Origin: Candidatus Kuenenia stuttgartensis
Lineage (GTDB): Bacteria; Planctomycetota; Planctomycetia; Planctomycetales; Planctomycetaceae
Reading direction: 5' to 3'
DNA length: 38,136 nt
NCBI GenBank assembly: GCA_945861465.1
Contig: CAMAVB010000043.1
Coordinates: 1-38,136 of the forward strand
The translations under genes and the position numbers were made by a program. How positions within the stretch are numbered: the first letter of the stretch is position 1; each line of letters begins with the position of its first letter. The notes under the pieces were generated by a model. The model searched no databases. It was given only the letters and a program-made list of their open reading frames with translations, and was not told the origin of the DNA. Positions 15,822 through 25,871 of the stretch are shown here, one piece after another.

Positions 15822-15900
15822 GTAGACGTCACTCTCCGAGTGACGAAATGCGATTGAATTGGCCACGTCAAACATCCATCACTCGGAGAGTGATGCCTAC
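15822..15900. repeat. REPIN-like element 5 (GTAGACGTCACTC family)
   Basis: Left unit: GTAG at 15822 followed by GTCACTC-tcc-GAGTGAC. Right unit is inverted: TCACTC-gga-GAGTGA ending in CTAC (15897-15900). The units are related but not identical, with a 30-base spacer. This is two oppositely oriented REPs with the GTAG tetranucleotide outward. It fills the gap between the PhyH gene and queG. Confidence 0.8.
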
Positions 15901-15921
15901 TTTGTACCCCCCACAAGTCAC

Positions 15922-17034
15922 ATGATTTCCCAACGCATCAAATCCCTTGGCCTTGAGCTTGGCTTCGCACAGATCGGGATTGCCCCCGCCGTGACGCCGA
16001 CGGGGTTTCATCGATTGCTGCAATGGATTGACAGCGGCCACGCTGCTGACATGCAATGGGTCGCACGCCGCAAGGATGCTTACCGCCATCCCGATGGAGT
16101 CATGCAGGGAACCCGCAGCGTCATTATGGCTGCGATGAATTACAACGACGGTGCAGAGCCTGCAGCGGGTGGACGAGTCGCGCGATATGCATGGGGATCG
16201 GCGGACTACCATGACGTGTTGAAACCGCGATTGCAGAAACTGGCCGATCTCCTGCAAACTGAGTTGCCGACGGCACGCACACGAGTCGTCATCGACACGG
16301 CACCGCTTTTGGAACGTGACTTCGGTCGACTGGCCGGCATCGGCTGGTTTGGAAAAAACACGATGCTCATCAGCCGCGCGATCGGCAGTTGGTTCTTTCT
16401 GGGTGCGGTACTGACCGACATCGAACTTGAATACGACAAACCCTTCGAACAGAATTACTGCGGCTCATGTACACGCTGCCTTGATGCCTGCCCGACCGAC
16501 GCATTTCCGGAACCCGGTGTTCTGGATGCGCGACGCTGCATCAGCTATCTGACAATTGAGCATCGCAGGGAACCGATACCACTTGATCTGCGAAATGGCA
16601 TCGGAGAATGGCTGTTTGGTTGTGATATTTGCCAGGACGTTTGTCCGTGGAATCGATTCTCGCCGGACGACACGCTGCAGGAATTTCAGCATCTACGGTC
16701 GATGAACCCTATCGACTGTCGTGAATTGCTGACACTGTCCGCTGAACAATTTGAGACACGCTTCAGAAATTCTCCGATGTCTCGACCGGGCAGGGCCGGG
16801 CTGCTGCGAAATGCCGCGATTGTCCTTGGCAATGCCGGAGATCGCGCGGCAGAACCGCAACTCATCGTGGCACTCGATGACACAGAACCCCTGGTTCGCG
16901 GCACCGCCGCATGGGCACTCGGACGGCTCAATTCTGCGGGCGCTGACTCTGCCCTGCGAACCCGCCTTACTTTGGAAGTCGATGAAACCGTTCGCATGGA
17001 GATCACAGTCGCGCTGCGAAATGACTTGTCCTGA
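15922..17034 (+). CDS. queG: epoxyqueuosine reductase (cobalamin and Fe-S dependent)
   Basis: QueG reduces epoxyqueuosine in tRNA to queuosine, the step after QueA. The ATG at 15922 gives 370 residues; an in-frame ATG at 15859 is rejected because it lies within the palindromic repeat. The N-terminal reductase-like part has GLELGFAQIGIAPA and the cobalamin-pocket block DTAPLLERDFGRLAGIGWFGKNT. Two 4Fe-4S clusters are marked by CGSCTRCLDACPTDAF and CDICQDVCPWN. The C-terminal 80 residues form HEAT-like repeats (AAWALGRLNS), as in characterised QueG. There is no obvious ribosome binding site. It needs vitamin B12, so the host must make or import it. Confidence 0.97.
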   Translation: MISQRIKSLGLELGFAQIGIAPAVTPTGFHRLLQWIDSGHAADMQWVARRKDAYRHPDGVMQGTRSVIMAAMNYNDGAEPAAGGRVARYAWGSADYHDVLKPRLQKLADLLQTELPTARTRVVIDTAPLLERDFGRLAGIGWFGKNTMLISRAIGSWFFLGAVLTDIELEYDKPFEQNYCGSCTRCLDACPTDAFPEPGVLDARRCISYLTIEHRREPIPLDLRNGIGEWLFGCDICQDVCPWNRFSPDDTLQEFQHLRSMNPIDCRELLTLSAEQFETRFRNSPMSRPGRAGLLRNAAIVLGNAGDRAAEPQLIVALDDTEPLVRGTAAWALGRLNSAGADSALRTRLTLEVDETVRMEITVALRNDLS

Positions 17035-17057
17035 CCCCGCGCCGCTCACATCAACGT

Positions 17058-17201
17058 CTACCCGATTGCCGCAGCAGCAAGCAGATCCCGCCAATCACCC
17101 ACCATAGCACCGAGTACATTGTCGTACGCTTCGATGTTCTCGCCTTGATTGTCCCGGACAAAGAATCGCTTGCGAACAATCGCCATCTGTTCGCCATGCA
17201 T
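17058..17201 (-). CDS. possible small protein of 47 residues
   Basis: An ATG at 17201 is preceded by GGGGAG nine bases upstream, one of the better ribosome binding sites in this window. The frame encodes a 47-residue product with mixed charged and hydrophobic residues (MAIVRKRFFVRDNQGE, then MVGDWRDLLAAAAIG) and ends with TAG at 17058-17060. The composition looks like a real protein, but the length is small and no family is recognised. It could be the C-terminal remnant of a longer gene. It is the only sign of coding in the 319-base gap between queG and the following gene. Confidence 0.3.
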   Translation of the reverse strand: MHGEQMAIVRKRFFVRDNQGENIEAYDNVLGAMVGDWRDLLAAAAIG

Positions 17202-17353
17202 TACACCGCTCTCCCCGAAGATTTTCTTAGTTCAGCGTCGCCAGAATTGCCCAAAGCTTGAATCATGGCTACACTGGAACAGTATGTACGCAGCGCATGA
17301 GGCGCTCTGGGTGATTATGGAGTCTCGAACTACTCTCCTTGCCCCTAAGTGAC

Positions 17354-19543
17354 ATGAATCCATCCTCCGACAGCCAGCCCAATCCGCAGTCTCCGGAACA
17401 GTTTGCCGAGTTTCTGAGGCAGCGAGCGCAGGAGGCCATTTCGGCGTCTGTGCATCACGCTTCACTTGCGCAGCAGTACCTCTCATTGTCGCAGCGATTT
17501 TCGGCACTTGCTGAACAGGCGTTGTCCGGCAATGCGTCGCTTGCATTTCATTCAGTTCACCAGTTGGAGCGCGAGGCATACACGGGAATTCCTGCCGCTC
17601 CCATCAACGCGACAATGTCAACTGTCGAAACCACAACTGCTCCTGCGATTGTGCGTCCAGCTGCAACTGCCTTGAGCCCTGCGAACGCAAATCCTGAGAC
17701 CCCGGATCCGGCACTGACCGGACGTGCGTTTTATTCTCCGTCTGCCAGATTTATGGCAGCGGAAATCGGAGCAGACCCCGCAACCACGAATGCATCGCCA
17801 TTTCCGAACGCGACAATCAATTCTATGCCTTCTGCACCAGGCGACAAGGCAGCCGACAAGTCAGCACCTGCTGCGGTCGCTCTCGCGCCCCGTAGGAAAG
17901 CAAATCGTCCAGTCTCAGTGCGTTCGGTTCTGGAACGCGCGAGACGGGTTGGGCTTGACGCCGCAGAAAAAGTTCGCGTGAAAGCGAAAGAATCGGATCT
18001 CAAACCACAGTTGCGTTCGACGAGTGAAGAACTGACGCTGGAATTGAAACGCAGCAGCAAACCTGCCGCCATGAGTTTTGTACTCACCGGACTGGTCTTG
18101 TTCATGCTTGCACTGAGGCAAATGGAATTCTTTGAAGACGTTCCTGTGCCGCCGATCATCGCCAGCATGTCCGACACAATGCAAGCAGTTGAAGAATCAA
18201 TTCCGATCGAACCACCGGCAGAAGAATCAGGCGAACAACTGGAACAGCCCGTAGAAGAGATGATTGAAGAACCGGAACCTGAGCCCGTTTCGGAACCTAT
18301 GCCCGAACCCGAGCCGATCCCGGAACCCATGCCGGCAGTCGAACTGGCCGATGCTTTGCTGCCCGAAACTCCCGAGGGAACAGCACCCTCGTCGCCAGAA
18401 TCAACGGAAGGCAATGACCTCGGAGCGATCGACAATCGCAGTGCAGCAGGTCGCAAGGTGCTGCTGGAAAAATTCGGCGGTTCAGCCGCCAGCGAATCCG
18501 CCGTCGGTTTCGCACTTGAATGGCTGGCCGCGCGGCAGCGAGTCAACGGAACATGGGATTTTGTTGACGTCGGACCATGCACGCATAAAGGTTCTGTGAA
18601 CAATCCTATCGGAGGCACCGCCTATGCGTTACTTCCGTTTCTCGCTGCCGGACAAACCCATAAGGAAGGACAGTACCAGAAACAGGTACAGGCCGGGCTT
18701 GCGTTCCTGACCAGTATCGGCATAGCAGCTCCCGCCGGATATGATCTGCGTGGCGTCGTGAACAAGGCGGATGACGATTCGGATCCGAATTATGCCTACT
18801 ACGTTCACGGGGCGGCGACCCTTGCACTTTGTGAAGCGTATGGCATGACGAAGGATCGCAAACTGAAACCTGCAGCAGAAGGGGCCGTCTTGTTCCTGAT
18901 CAATTCACAGGATCCACGCGGCGGCGGCTGGCGTTACAATCCTCAACACGGTGGTTCCACGTCCGCTACAGCCATTCAGGTGATGGCACTCAAGGCGGCG
19001 GAAAAAGCCGGGATCAGGATCCCGGATGCAGCGTGGAAAGGCATTTCGTTTTATCTGGACAGCGTCTCCGTCGATGGTGCCGGACGATACGGTTACGAAG
19101 TCGAAAAGAAGACATATGCGATGTCAGTCACCTCAATGGCGCTCCTGAGTCGGATGTATCTCGGCTGGGGCCGCAATGATGGCGATCTGCGCGCCGGTAT
19201 CGCATTGATTGACAAAAGCACTTCGACCGAAAATTACTACACAAACTACTTTGCCACTCAGGTCCTGAAAAACTGGGGTGGCCCGGAATGGGAGCGCTGG
19301 AACAGTCGCATGCGGGATGAGTTAATTACCCGGCAGGAAACCGACGGTCCCGAAAAAGGCAGCTGGATTCCGCGTGATCGAGCCGAATACAGTTTGTCAG
19401 GCGGTCGCCTCCTCACCACGTGCCTTGCTACGCTGACGCTGGAAGTCTACTACCGCCACAAACCTCTCCTGCCGGAAATCACAGTGCCCGGGACTCATGA
19501 GAGCAAGCCGGCAATCGAACCGCCATCGTCTGCGGAGAATTAA
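17354..19543 (+). CDS. membrane-anchored prenyltransferase/squalene-oxidase-repeat protein
   Basis: The ATG at 17354 gives 729 residues; a TTG at 17339 is an alternative. Residues 1-95 are a helical Gln/Ala/Ser-rich region, about 95-180 is low-complexity Ala/Pro/Thr, and 180-235 is basic. One transmembrane helix (MSFVLTGLVLFMLALRQM) lies at about residues 240-258. A Glu/Pro-rich linker (EEPEPEP, SEPMPEPEPIPEP) follows, then a C-terminal domain of about 330 residues with alpha/alpha-barrel prenyltransferase/squalene-oxidase repeats: FALEWLAARQRVNGTWDF, HGAATLALCEAYGM, GGGWRYNPQHGGSTSATA and YAMSVTSMALLSRMYLGW. The classical squalene cyclase DxDD motif is not visible, so cyclase activity is not supported. 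The topology suggests a cytoplasmic N-terminus and a periplasmic repeat domain. Proteins of this kind are frequent in planctomycetes and have no assigned function. Confidence 0.88.
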   Translation: MNPSSDSQPNPQSPEQFAEFLRQRAQEAISASVHHASLAQQYLSLSQRFSALAEQALSGNASLAFHSVHQLEREAYTGIPAAPINATMSTVETTTAPAIVRPAATALSPANANPETPDPALTGRAFYSPSARFMAAEIGADPATTNASPFPNATINSMPSAPGDKAADKSAPAAVALAPRRKANRPVSVRSVLERARRVGLDAAEKVRVKAKESDLKPQLRSTSEELTLELKRSSKPAAMSFVLTGLVLFMLALRQMEFFEDVPVPPIIASMSDTMQAVEESIPIEPPAEESGEQLEQPVEEMIEEPEPEPVSEPMPEPEPIPEPMPAVELADALLPETPEGTAPSSPESTEGNDLGAIDNRSAAGRKVLLEKFGGSAASESAVGFALEWLAARQRVNGTWDFVDVGPCTHKGSVNNPIGGTAYALLPFLAAGQTHKEGQYQKQVQAGLAFLTSIGIAAPAGYDLRGVVNKADDDSDPNYAYYVHGAATLALCEAYGMTKDRKLKPAAEGAVLFLINSQDPRGGGWRYNPQHGGSTSATAIQVMALKAAEKAGIRIPDAAWKGISFYLDSVSVDGAGRYGYEVEKKTYAMSVTSMALLSRMYLGWGRNDGDLRAGIALIDKSTSTENYYTNYFATQVLKNWGGPEWERWNSRMRDELITRQETDGPEKGSWIPRDRAEYSLSGGRLLTTCLATLTLEVYYRHKPLLPEITVPGTHESKPAIEPPSSAEN

Positions 19544-19575
19544 CGCGCGGCCACGGAGTTTTTAGGGGTTCTTAG
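19541..19575. repeat. left copy of an inverted repeat flanking the PKS-kinase operon
   Basis: The segment contains GCGGCCACGGA, a T-run and GGGGTTCTTAG. Its imperfect reverse complement lies at 33476-33510, on the other side of the operon, with about 80% identity over 30 bases by eye. On the minus strand it starts at the kinase stop codon. Confidence 0.55.
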
Positions 19576-22500
19576 TTTTTCGCAAAGTCCACGAGAGCCT
19601 GCGTGAGTCGTTCGACCTCGTATTCGAGGGATGCACAAGCCTCGTCCGCATCGGTCAGGTTATTGCTCCTGCCCATCATCTCCAGCCGTGCTGCCGCAGC
19701 CGCCGTGGGCTCGGCAGCAAAGCAGAACGCAGTCCCCTTGATCGTATGGGCCAGGCGATGCACATCCTCCATGCGCTGCGTTTTGATGGCCTCACGCAGC
19801 TCCGACAGAAGTTCGCCGCTTTCCTCGATAAACGGCGTGATCATTTCCCGCAACGTCCCGTGACTTCCGCCCATTTGTTCAAGCGCGGCGTCCCAGTCAA
19901 TGATCGCTTCCGCCGGCACGGAAACGCTGTCAATGTGCGCAGTCGGAATCAGACCATCCAGCATCGCATACAGGATTTTTGGACGGATTGGTTTCGTTAA
20001 ATAGTCGTCCATACCGGAGGCAAGGCATCGGTCTCGGTCGCCTTTCAGGGCATCTGCCGTCATGGCAATGATCCTGATGTGGTTGCCAGAGGTTTGTTCC
20101 CGCTGGCGAATGGCAGCAGTCGCCTCAATGCCGTCCATCTCCGGCATCCGCAAATCCATCAGCACGAGATCGAATGCCTCACGCTCAACTGCCTCGACAG
20201 CTTCGCGACCGTTGTTCGCCACAATCACTTTATGCCCGCGTTTCTCAAGCAGACCGCAGGCGACACGCTGATTGATCACCCCATCCTCCGCGAGCAGGAT
20301 GCGGAGAGATCGCGGGGATTCGGCCACCGACATCGGGACGGGCCGTCTCGGGGCGGACGGTACCACCTCGGTGCTCAGCGTTCGCAATATCGTTTCGCGC
20401 AAGTCAGAGTGCTTGACCGGCTTGATCAGGTATCGGGCAATCCCAAGTTCCTCGCAGCGCGTGGAGTCCTCCGTCTGTCCGGCCGTTGACAGTATGATCA
20501 GAGTACAGTCCTCCAGGCTGGGGTCCTCACGAATCAGTTCCGCCAGCGTAAAACCATCCATGTCGGGCATCATGACATCCAGCAATGCCAGGCGAAACGG
20601 CTCCCCGCGCTTCGCAGCGTCTTTCAATTGAACCAGTGCTTCCCGTCCGCCGACTGCCATACCTGGTCGCATCCCCCAGTTCGTGAGCAGATCTTCGAGG
20701 ATCCGGCGATTGGTGCGATTGTCATCCACAACGAGCACGGGCACGCCCGCCAGTCCTTCGGGACTCAGCCAAAAGCTGGCAGGAGCCCCTGATGCCAGAC
20801 CAAACGTGACCGTAAAATGGAACGCGCTCCCCTCGCCCGGCGTGCTCTCGACCCAGAGGTTGCCATTCATGAGCTTGACCAGTTGCATCGAGATCGCAAG
20901 TCCCAGACCAGTGCCACCGTATCGGCGGGTGGTGGAAGTGTCAGCTTGACTGAAAGCTGCAAAAATCTGCTGTTGTTTTTCGACTGGTATCCCTATCCCC
21001 GTGTCACTGACGATGAAGTGCAGCTCGACGTGAGATTCTTCGAGCGACTCAACGGTGACGACAATGACGATTTCACCCTGCTCGGTGAATTTGAATGCAT
21101 TTCCCACGAGGTTGATCACGATTTGTCGCAGTCGCCCCGGATCGCCGATGAGGGCGTCGGGCACATCCGGCGGGACGAGGTAGGTCAATTCCACACCTTT
21201 TTCGGCGGCCTTCAGACCGAAGGTGTGCATGGCATCGCCCAGGCTGTCGCGGAGGAGAAAATCAATCGTCTCCAGTTCCAGTTTTCCGGCTTCCACCTTG
21301 GAGAAGTCGAGAATGTCGTTGAGCAGCCGCAGCAATGCGTCAGCCGACTGCAACACGATGTTCAGATACTCTCGTTGTTGGTCCGTAAGAGACGTCTGAA
21401 GGGCCAACTCTGACATTCCCATCACGCCATTCATTGGAGTCCGGATTTCATGGCTCATGTTCGCCAGGAAATCACTTTTGGCGCGGTTGGCCTTCTCGGC
21501 AACTTCTTTCGCCGTTCGCAGTTCATCTTCGCTGCGGCGCAGCTCGGCCGCCGTGCGCTCCAGTTCCGTGTTGGACACTGCAAGTTCCTGAGCGCGGGCT
21601 TCGGCGGCCGCCGTGCGTTCCGCCACGCGTTGTTCCAGCGTGGCATTCAATTGCTCAAGTCGCGCAAAGCCTTCTGCGTTTTCGAGAGCCGCGCCAGCGA
21701 TGGTCGCGATGAACGAGGCCAGGCGCTCTTCATCTTCACCGAACAGCCCGCTGACGTTGCGATGATCGACATAGAAACAGCCAGCCGGTTGGCCACGCAC
21801 AAACACGGGCGCACACAGGGCTGAACGGACGCCAGCGAGCAACGCGCCTTCCTCTTCGGCCCTGTCTTCTTTGAAGACAATCACCTTGCCCGCAGCGAGA
21901 GCACGGTCAGCCATGCTGCGGCTGTAATCCGTGCCGATCTCTCCGGAGGATGCGGTCAGGTTCTCGTTGCCATCGTCCCCCTGAAGCTGGAGCAGCAAGC
22001 AACGTTCCCCACGCAACAGTCGCACCGCTGCGTCGCGGACTTCGTTGAAGATGGTCTTCCGCTCCAGCGCGGAGGCGATGCGACGTCCGGCATCAAGTAC
22101 CGTGTCGAAACGATCAACCAGGGACAACGTCGCCGTTTTCGCAGGTGCTTGTTCCTGTACTTGTGCCTCGTCCAGCGCAAAGTCCGCACCGAGAGCACGG
22201 AGTGCCTGCCGAGCAGTCGCTAAATCTCCTGCCGCACCCGGCCAGCCAACCTCCATGCCCACACGCCCGCGGGCCAGCAGCGTCTGAGCATGCTCAAAAC
22301 GTGCCCCCTGCCGCTCGGCCACTGCCAGACTTTCATCCAGATGTTTCCTCGCTCGCTTGACGGAACCCTGCATGGCGGCAATCAGCCCGGCTTCCCGCAG
22401 CGCATGAGGCAGGTCATTTTGAAATGTGCGGGCAACACGAATTGCTGCCGAAGCGACCTTGCTTGCTCGTCTGAGCAAAGCGGCCCGATGGCCCGGCAAC

Positions 22501-25500
22501 CAACGGGAAGTCCTCTCGGCCTGTCGACGCAAAGCTGAGGCAAGCCAGCAACGAAGCGGGTAGACCCAGGAATTGATGACCCCAGCTTCTTCCGCGTTTT
22601 TATATCCTGTTGCAAAGACGATTTCAGCCTGTTCGACGCGATCCATCATGAATAGGCGAACCCCTTCAGCCAACATCACCTGGGCACTCCCTTGAGCGTC
22701 TTCGCGCGTGCGATCGAGTTCGGTCTGCAGTTCTTCCAGATTTATCTGACCACCGCTGGCCCGTACCCAGACGTCGAAGCAGATTCCCGATGCCTGCACG
22801 TCACCAACTTCCAGCCCGGCCCTGTGGATTCGCTTGGCCTCAGCAACGGCACCGTCAAGGTCTCCCATCCGATAAAGTGTGTTGGCAATGTGATAACAGG
22901 CAATGTTAACCTCCCAATAGTCGCCCGTTCGCTCCATCATTCGCACGGCCTCGCGAAATTTCCCGATTGCTTCTTCAAACCGCGAGGCCGTGTAGTAGAC
23001 GATCCCTTCGAATGAAATGGACTGTCCTTGCCCCCAAATGTCACCGAACGACTTATATATTGCAAAGGATTTTTGCGCGTAAGAAATTCCACGTCTGAAC
23101 CAGGCGAGCAGGCTCATGACCGGGGCGTGTATCGAATAGGATTGAGCCAATTCCTGCGTAGGGGGATACTGCTCGGCCAGATTCATGCCGCGCAAGTGGC
23201 TCCAGAGGCACGGAATTGGTCCTCGCTTAAACCAATATGCGTATGCCAGACGATTTTGCAGACGGATTACGAGAAGCTCTTTCTCGGCGAGTTTAAGTTT
23301 TCTGTGCGCCAGAAAGAAGCGAGGAAACAATGAGTGTATGACCTGCACAATTGCTTCTCGCGCCAATTGGATGATGAATCCGACGGTCCATTGCGGTGCC
23401 TTCAACCGGAGGTGCGCCAGGGCACGTTCGATGGCCACCATTGCAGTCTTCATATCGCCTCGCTTGAAAGCGAGTTCGCCCAGCTTGCCTTCGATCTGGG
23501 CTTTCGCAACGTCGCCCTGGGCCAATTCACGGGCGGCTTCAGTATATTCTGCGGCTTCGGCATAGCGGCCCCGCAGCATGAGCACATCGCCCAGGCCCGC
23601 AGCAATCTCATAGCAGATTGCCCTGTCGGCAGGAGCACCTCGCTCCGCGATACGATACTGCTCTTCGGCAAGTTCCAGCGCATGGCGGGCTCGTGCATTC
23701 TCTGCGCCCGCCAGAGCAAACGGCAAAGCACGTTCGCTGTCTCCGGCTGCGTCGAAGTGATACGCCAGGTCGTAGACCCGATCCGGGCTCTCCGATTCGA
23801 GTGCGACTGCAGCACGCAGATGCAATTCCCGGCGATCATTCTCAGGCAAACGATCGAGCAATGTTCGACGCAACTTGTCATGCACGAAGGCGCATCCCGC
23901 GTCAGTACCCTTTGCCCAGACGATATGTCGTTGCTGCGCTTCGTGAAACGCCGCGATCGCCTGCGTCGAATCCTGACCTGCCAGCTTCGAAGCAGTGAAC
24001 AGGTCAAACTCCTTACCCAGGACCGCACCCACGGAGAGCAGCCTGATCGTTGTTTCAGGCAACAATTCGATTCGACGCGCGAGGAACGTGGCGGCGTGCC
24101 GCGAAGACTGCAGGTCCGCCATCGCCAAAGGCTCAACTCGCCATCCCCTTGGCATCGCAACCAGAGCGCCGGATTCCAGGAGTCCGCGCAACGTTGCCGC
24201 AGCCATGAACGGGCTTCCCTCGGCCAAGCGTTCGATAACATTGACTGCTTCATCGGGCAATGGCCCTGCCATGGATTCAACCAGTTTCCGCACGTTGTCC
24301 GCCGGAAACGAAGGCAGCGATATATGAGCGACCGACTGTAGAGTTCGCAACGGATGGCTCGCCGCAACTTCTTCCGAGCGGAACGCGGCGACCACAAGAA
24401 TCGGACTCCTGGGAGTTGTGGTGCGGCGCTGCCAGTTCACCAGAACCTTGAGAGTCAGCTGATCGGCCCATTGGCAGTCATCGAGCAGTATCACTAATGG
24501 TCGTCCCGTGCCCGCCATCGCATCCAGCAAACTCGCGAGCGCCTGCACACTGCGTGTTTCCGCGAACGTTTCTGGCCCCAGTTCACGAGTCACATTGTAT
24601 CCGAATATCTCCGCTAACTCTGGCAATGCGGAACAAGCAGCATCCAGTTGGTCTCCCAATCGGGTCCGGATCTGGTCCTCCACACCGGGTTCCAGTCGGG
24701 CCGCAGCGATCAAGCCTTCCGCCACTCCCGTCAGCAGTTGAAATGGACGCTGGGCGGTCTGATCCAGCCCCTGTCCGCGTAAAATCCAGATCCCCTGTTG
24801 CGCCCCGCGCAGCGCAAACTCGGAGAGCAGGCGACTCTTCCCGCCTCCGGATTCGGCTTCCAGCAACACCAGGCCTCCCCGGCCCTGCTGAGTGCGCATC
24901 AATTGCACTTCCAGCGCCGCCAACTCCTGACCTCGGCCAACGAATGCCGGCTCGGTGAGCGTACGACGGCGATCCTGCAACCCGACGACGAGGGCCGGCT
25001 CGGACTCGCCATTTTGCAGGGCGTCAGCAATCACATTGAGGTCGGCCACGACGGCATCGGCCGTTTGGTAACGGTCGCGCGGATCCTTGCGCAACAGCCG
25101 CTGGATGACTTCATCCAACACACGAGGCACCGTCAATCCCAGGCTGCGCAATTCCGGCGGCTGCACCGTCATATGCTGCCGTAAGACTTCTCCGACGTTT
25201 TTGCCAGAAAAGGGAGGTCGGCCAGCTAGGCACTCGAAGAGTACGATCCCGGTCGAGTACAAATCGGAACACGCCGTCACTTCCTGGTCCAGCAATCCGG
25301 CCGACTCAGGCGACAGATACTGCGCAGTACCAACCCATTCCTCCTGCACGCTCGAGTTCAAACCGGAGCTTTGCGGGAAGCCGAAATCGGTCAGCGTCGC
25401 CTCGAGCAGCGGCAGGCTTTCGTTCACGATCACATTGGCTGGCTTGACGTCGCGGTGCAGCACGTTGACAGCATGCGATGCACACAGCGATGTCAGGATC

Positions 25501-25871
25501 GCACGGCCTACGGTCATCGTGTCCATGACGGAAAGTGATCCTTGTCGCAACCGCTCCTCGAGAGTGATTCCGCGGACAAAAGGCATCACGACATAGACAA
25601 TATCACCCTCGGAGCCAAAGGCGATCAGCCGCGAAAATCCCTTATTTCCGTCTCGCGAGAGGACGTGGACCTCGTGCTCAAGCCGCATTTTCGCTGAGGC
25701 GGTAAACGCTGACGCCAATGCCGTCCTGAGCACCACCTTCGCGTCGCGTTTGAGATCGGTAGTCAGCAGCGTTTCTTTATTGTCCGCACTTTTCAGTCGG
25801 CACAAAACTTTGTAGCGACCGCCGATTACACGGCTGTCATCGGGTGCGTCAACAGAATCATTTTGTCGCAA
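19572..25871 (-). CDS. hybrid Ser/Thr and histidine kinase with AAA, TPR, GAF, two receiver and HPt domains (HstK type)
   Basis: The start is TTG at 25871, directly after the TAA of the PKS gene; AAGGGA lies seven bases before it inside the PKS coding end, so translation is coupled. In order: protein kinase domain (about 20-280) with HRD (Asp141) and DFG (Asp162); AAA/NACHT-like ATPase with Walker A SGGGKSR (Lys345) and a Walker [16 protein letters not shown]-like helices (about 700-1270); GAF (about 1300-1440); coiled coil; HisKA with HEIRTP (His1474); HATPase with an LVGNAFKF N-box and DTGIGIP; receiver 1 (Asp1765); receiver 2 (Asp1906); HPt with HTIKGTAF (His2042). All phospho-acceptor residues are present. 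In the Ser/Thr kinase, the glycine-rich loop is lost (RLKSADNKE) and the invariant beta-3 Lys is Arg49 (KVVLRTA), so its activity is uncertain. No membrane segment; cytoplasmic. Family knowledge: HstK kinases in Anabaena affect synthesis of a heterocyst glycolipid. Inferred role: control of PKS activity or expression. Confidence 0.95.
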   Translation of the reverse strand: MRQNDSVDAPDDSRVIGGRYKVLCRLKSADNKETLLTTDLKRDAKVVLRTALASAFTASAKMRLEHEVHVLSRDGNKGFSRLIAFGSEGDIVYVVMPFVRGITLEERLRQGSLSVMDTMTVGRAILTSLCASHAVNVLHRDVKPANVIVNESLPLLEATLTDFGFPQSSGLNSSVQEEWVGTAQYLSPESAGLLDQEVTACSDLYSTGIVLFECLAGRPPFSGKNVGEVLRQHMTVQPPELRSLGLTVPRVLDEVIQRLLRKDPRDRYQTADAVVADLNVIADALQNGESEPALVVGLQDRRRTLTEPAFVGRGQELAALEVQLMRTQQGRGGLVLLEAESGGGKSRLLSEFALRGAQQGIWILRGQGLDQTAQRPFQLLTGVAEGLIAAARLEPGVEDQIRTRLGDQLDAACSALPELAEIFGYNVTRELGPETFAETRSVQALASLLDAMAGTGRPLVILLDDCQWADQLTLKVLVNWQRRTTTPRSPILVVAAFRSEEVAASHPLRTLQSVAHISLPSFPADNVRKLVESMAGPLPDEAVNVIERLAEGSPFMAAATLRGLLESGALVAMPRGWRVEPLAMADLQSSRHAATFLARRIELLPETTIRLLSVGAVLGKEFDLFTASKLAGQDSTQAIAAFHEAQQRHIVWAKGTDAGCAFVHDKLRRTLLDRLPENDRRELHLRAAVALESESPDRVYDLAYHFDAAGDSERALPFALAGAENARARHALELAEEQYRIAERGAPADRAICYEIAAGLGDVLMLRGRYAEAAEYTEAARELAQGDVAKAQIEGKLGELAFKRGDMKTAMVAIERALAHLRLKAPQWTVGFIIQLAREAIVQVIHSLFPRFFLAHRKLKLAEKELLVIRLQNRLAYAYWFKRGPIPCLWSHLRGMNLAEQYPPTQELAQSYSIHAPVMSLLAWFRRGISYAQKSFAIYKSFGDIWGQGQSISFEGIVYYTASRFEEAIGKFREAVRMMERTGDYWEVNIACYHIANTLYRMGDLDGAVAEAKRIHRAGLEVGDVQASGICFDVWVRASGGQINLEELQTELDRTREDAQGSAQVMLAEGVRLFMMDRVEQAEIVFATGYKNAEEAGVINSWVYPLRCWLASALRRQAERTSRWLPGHRAALLRRASKVASAAIRVARTFQNDLPHALREAGLIAAMQGSVKRARKHLDESLAVAERQGARFEHAQTLLARGRVGMEVGWPGAAGDLATARQALRALGADFALDEAQVQEQAPAKTATLSLVDRFDTVLDAGRRIASALERKTIFNEVRDAAVRLLRGERCLLLQLQGDDGNENLTASSGEIGTDYSRSMADRALAAGKVIVFKEDRAEEEGALLAGVRSALCAPVFVRGQPAGCFYVDHRNVSGLFGEDEERLASFIATIAGAALENAEGFARLEQLNATLEQRVAERTAAAEARAQELAVSNTELERTAAELRRSEDELRTAKEVAEKANRAKSDFLANMSHEIRTPMNGVMGMSELALQTSLTDQQREYLNIVLQSADALLRLLNDILDFSKVEAGKLELETIDFLLRDSLGDAMHTFGLKAAEKGVELTYLVPPDVPDALIGDPGRLRQIVINLVGNAFKFTEQGEIVIVVTVESLEESHVELHFIVSDTGIGIPVEKQQQIFAAFSQADTSTTRRYGGTGLGLAISMQLVKLMNGNLWVESTPGEGSAFHFTVTFGLASGAPASFWLSPEGLAGVPVLVVDDNRTNRRILEDLLTNWGMRPGMAVGGREALVQLKDAAKRGEPFRLALLDVMMPDMDGFTLAELIREDPSLEDCTLIILSTAGQTEDSTRCEELGIARYLIKPVKHSDLRETILRTLSTEVVPSAPRRPVPMSVAESPRSLRILLAEDGVINQRVACGLLEKRGHKVIVANNGREAVEAVEREAFDLVLMDLRMPEMDGIEATAAIRQREQTSGNHIRIIAMTADALKGDRDRCLASGMDDYLTKPIRPKILYAMLDGLIPTAHIDSVSVPAEAIIDWDAALEQMGGSHGTLREMITPFIEESGELLSELREAIKTQRMEDVHRLAHTIKGTAFCFAAEPTAAAAARLEMMGRSNNLTDADEACASLEYEVERLTQALVDFAKN

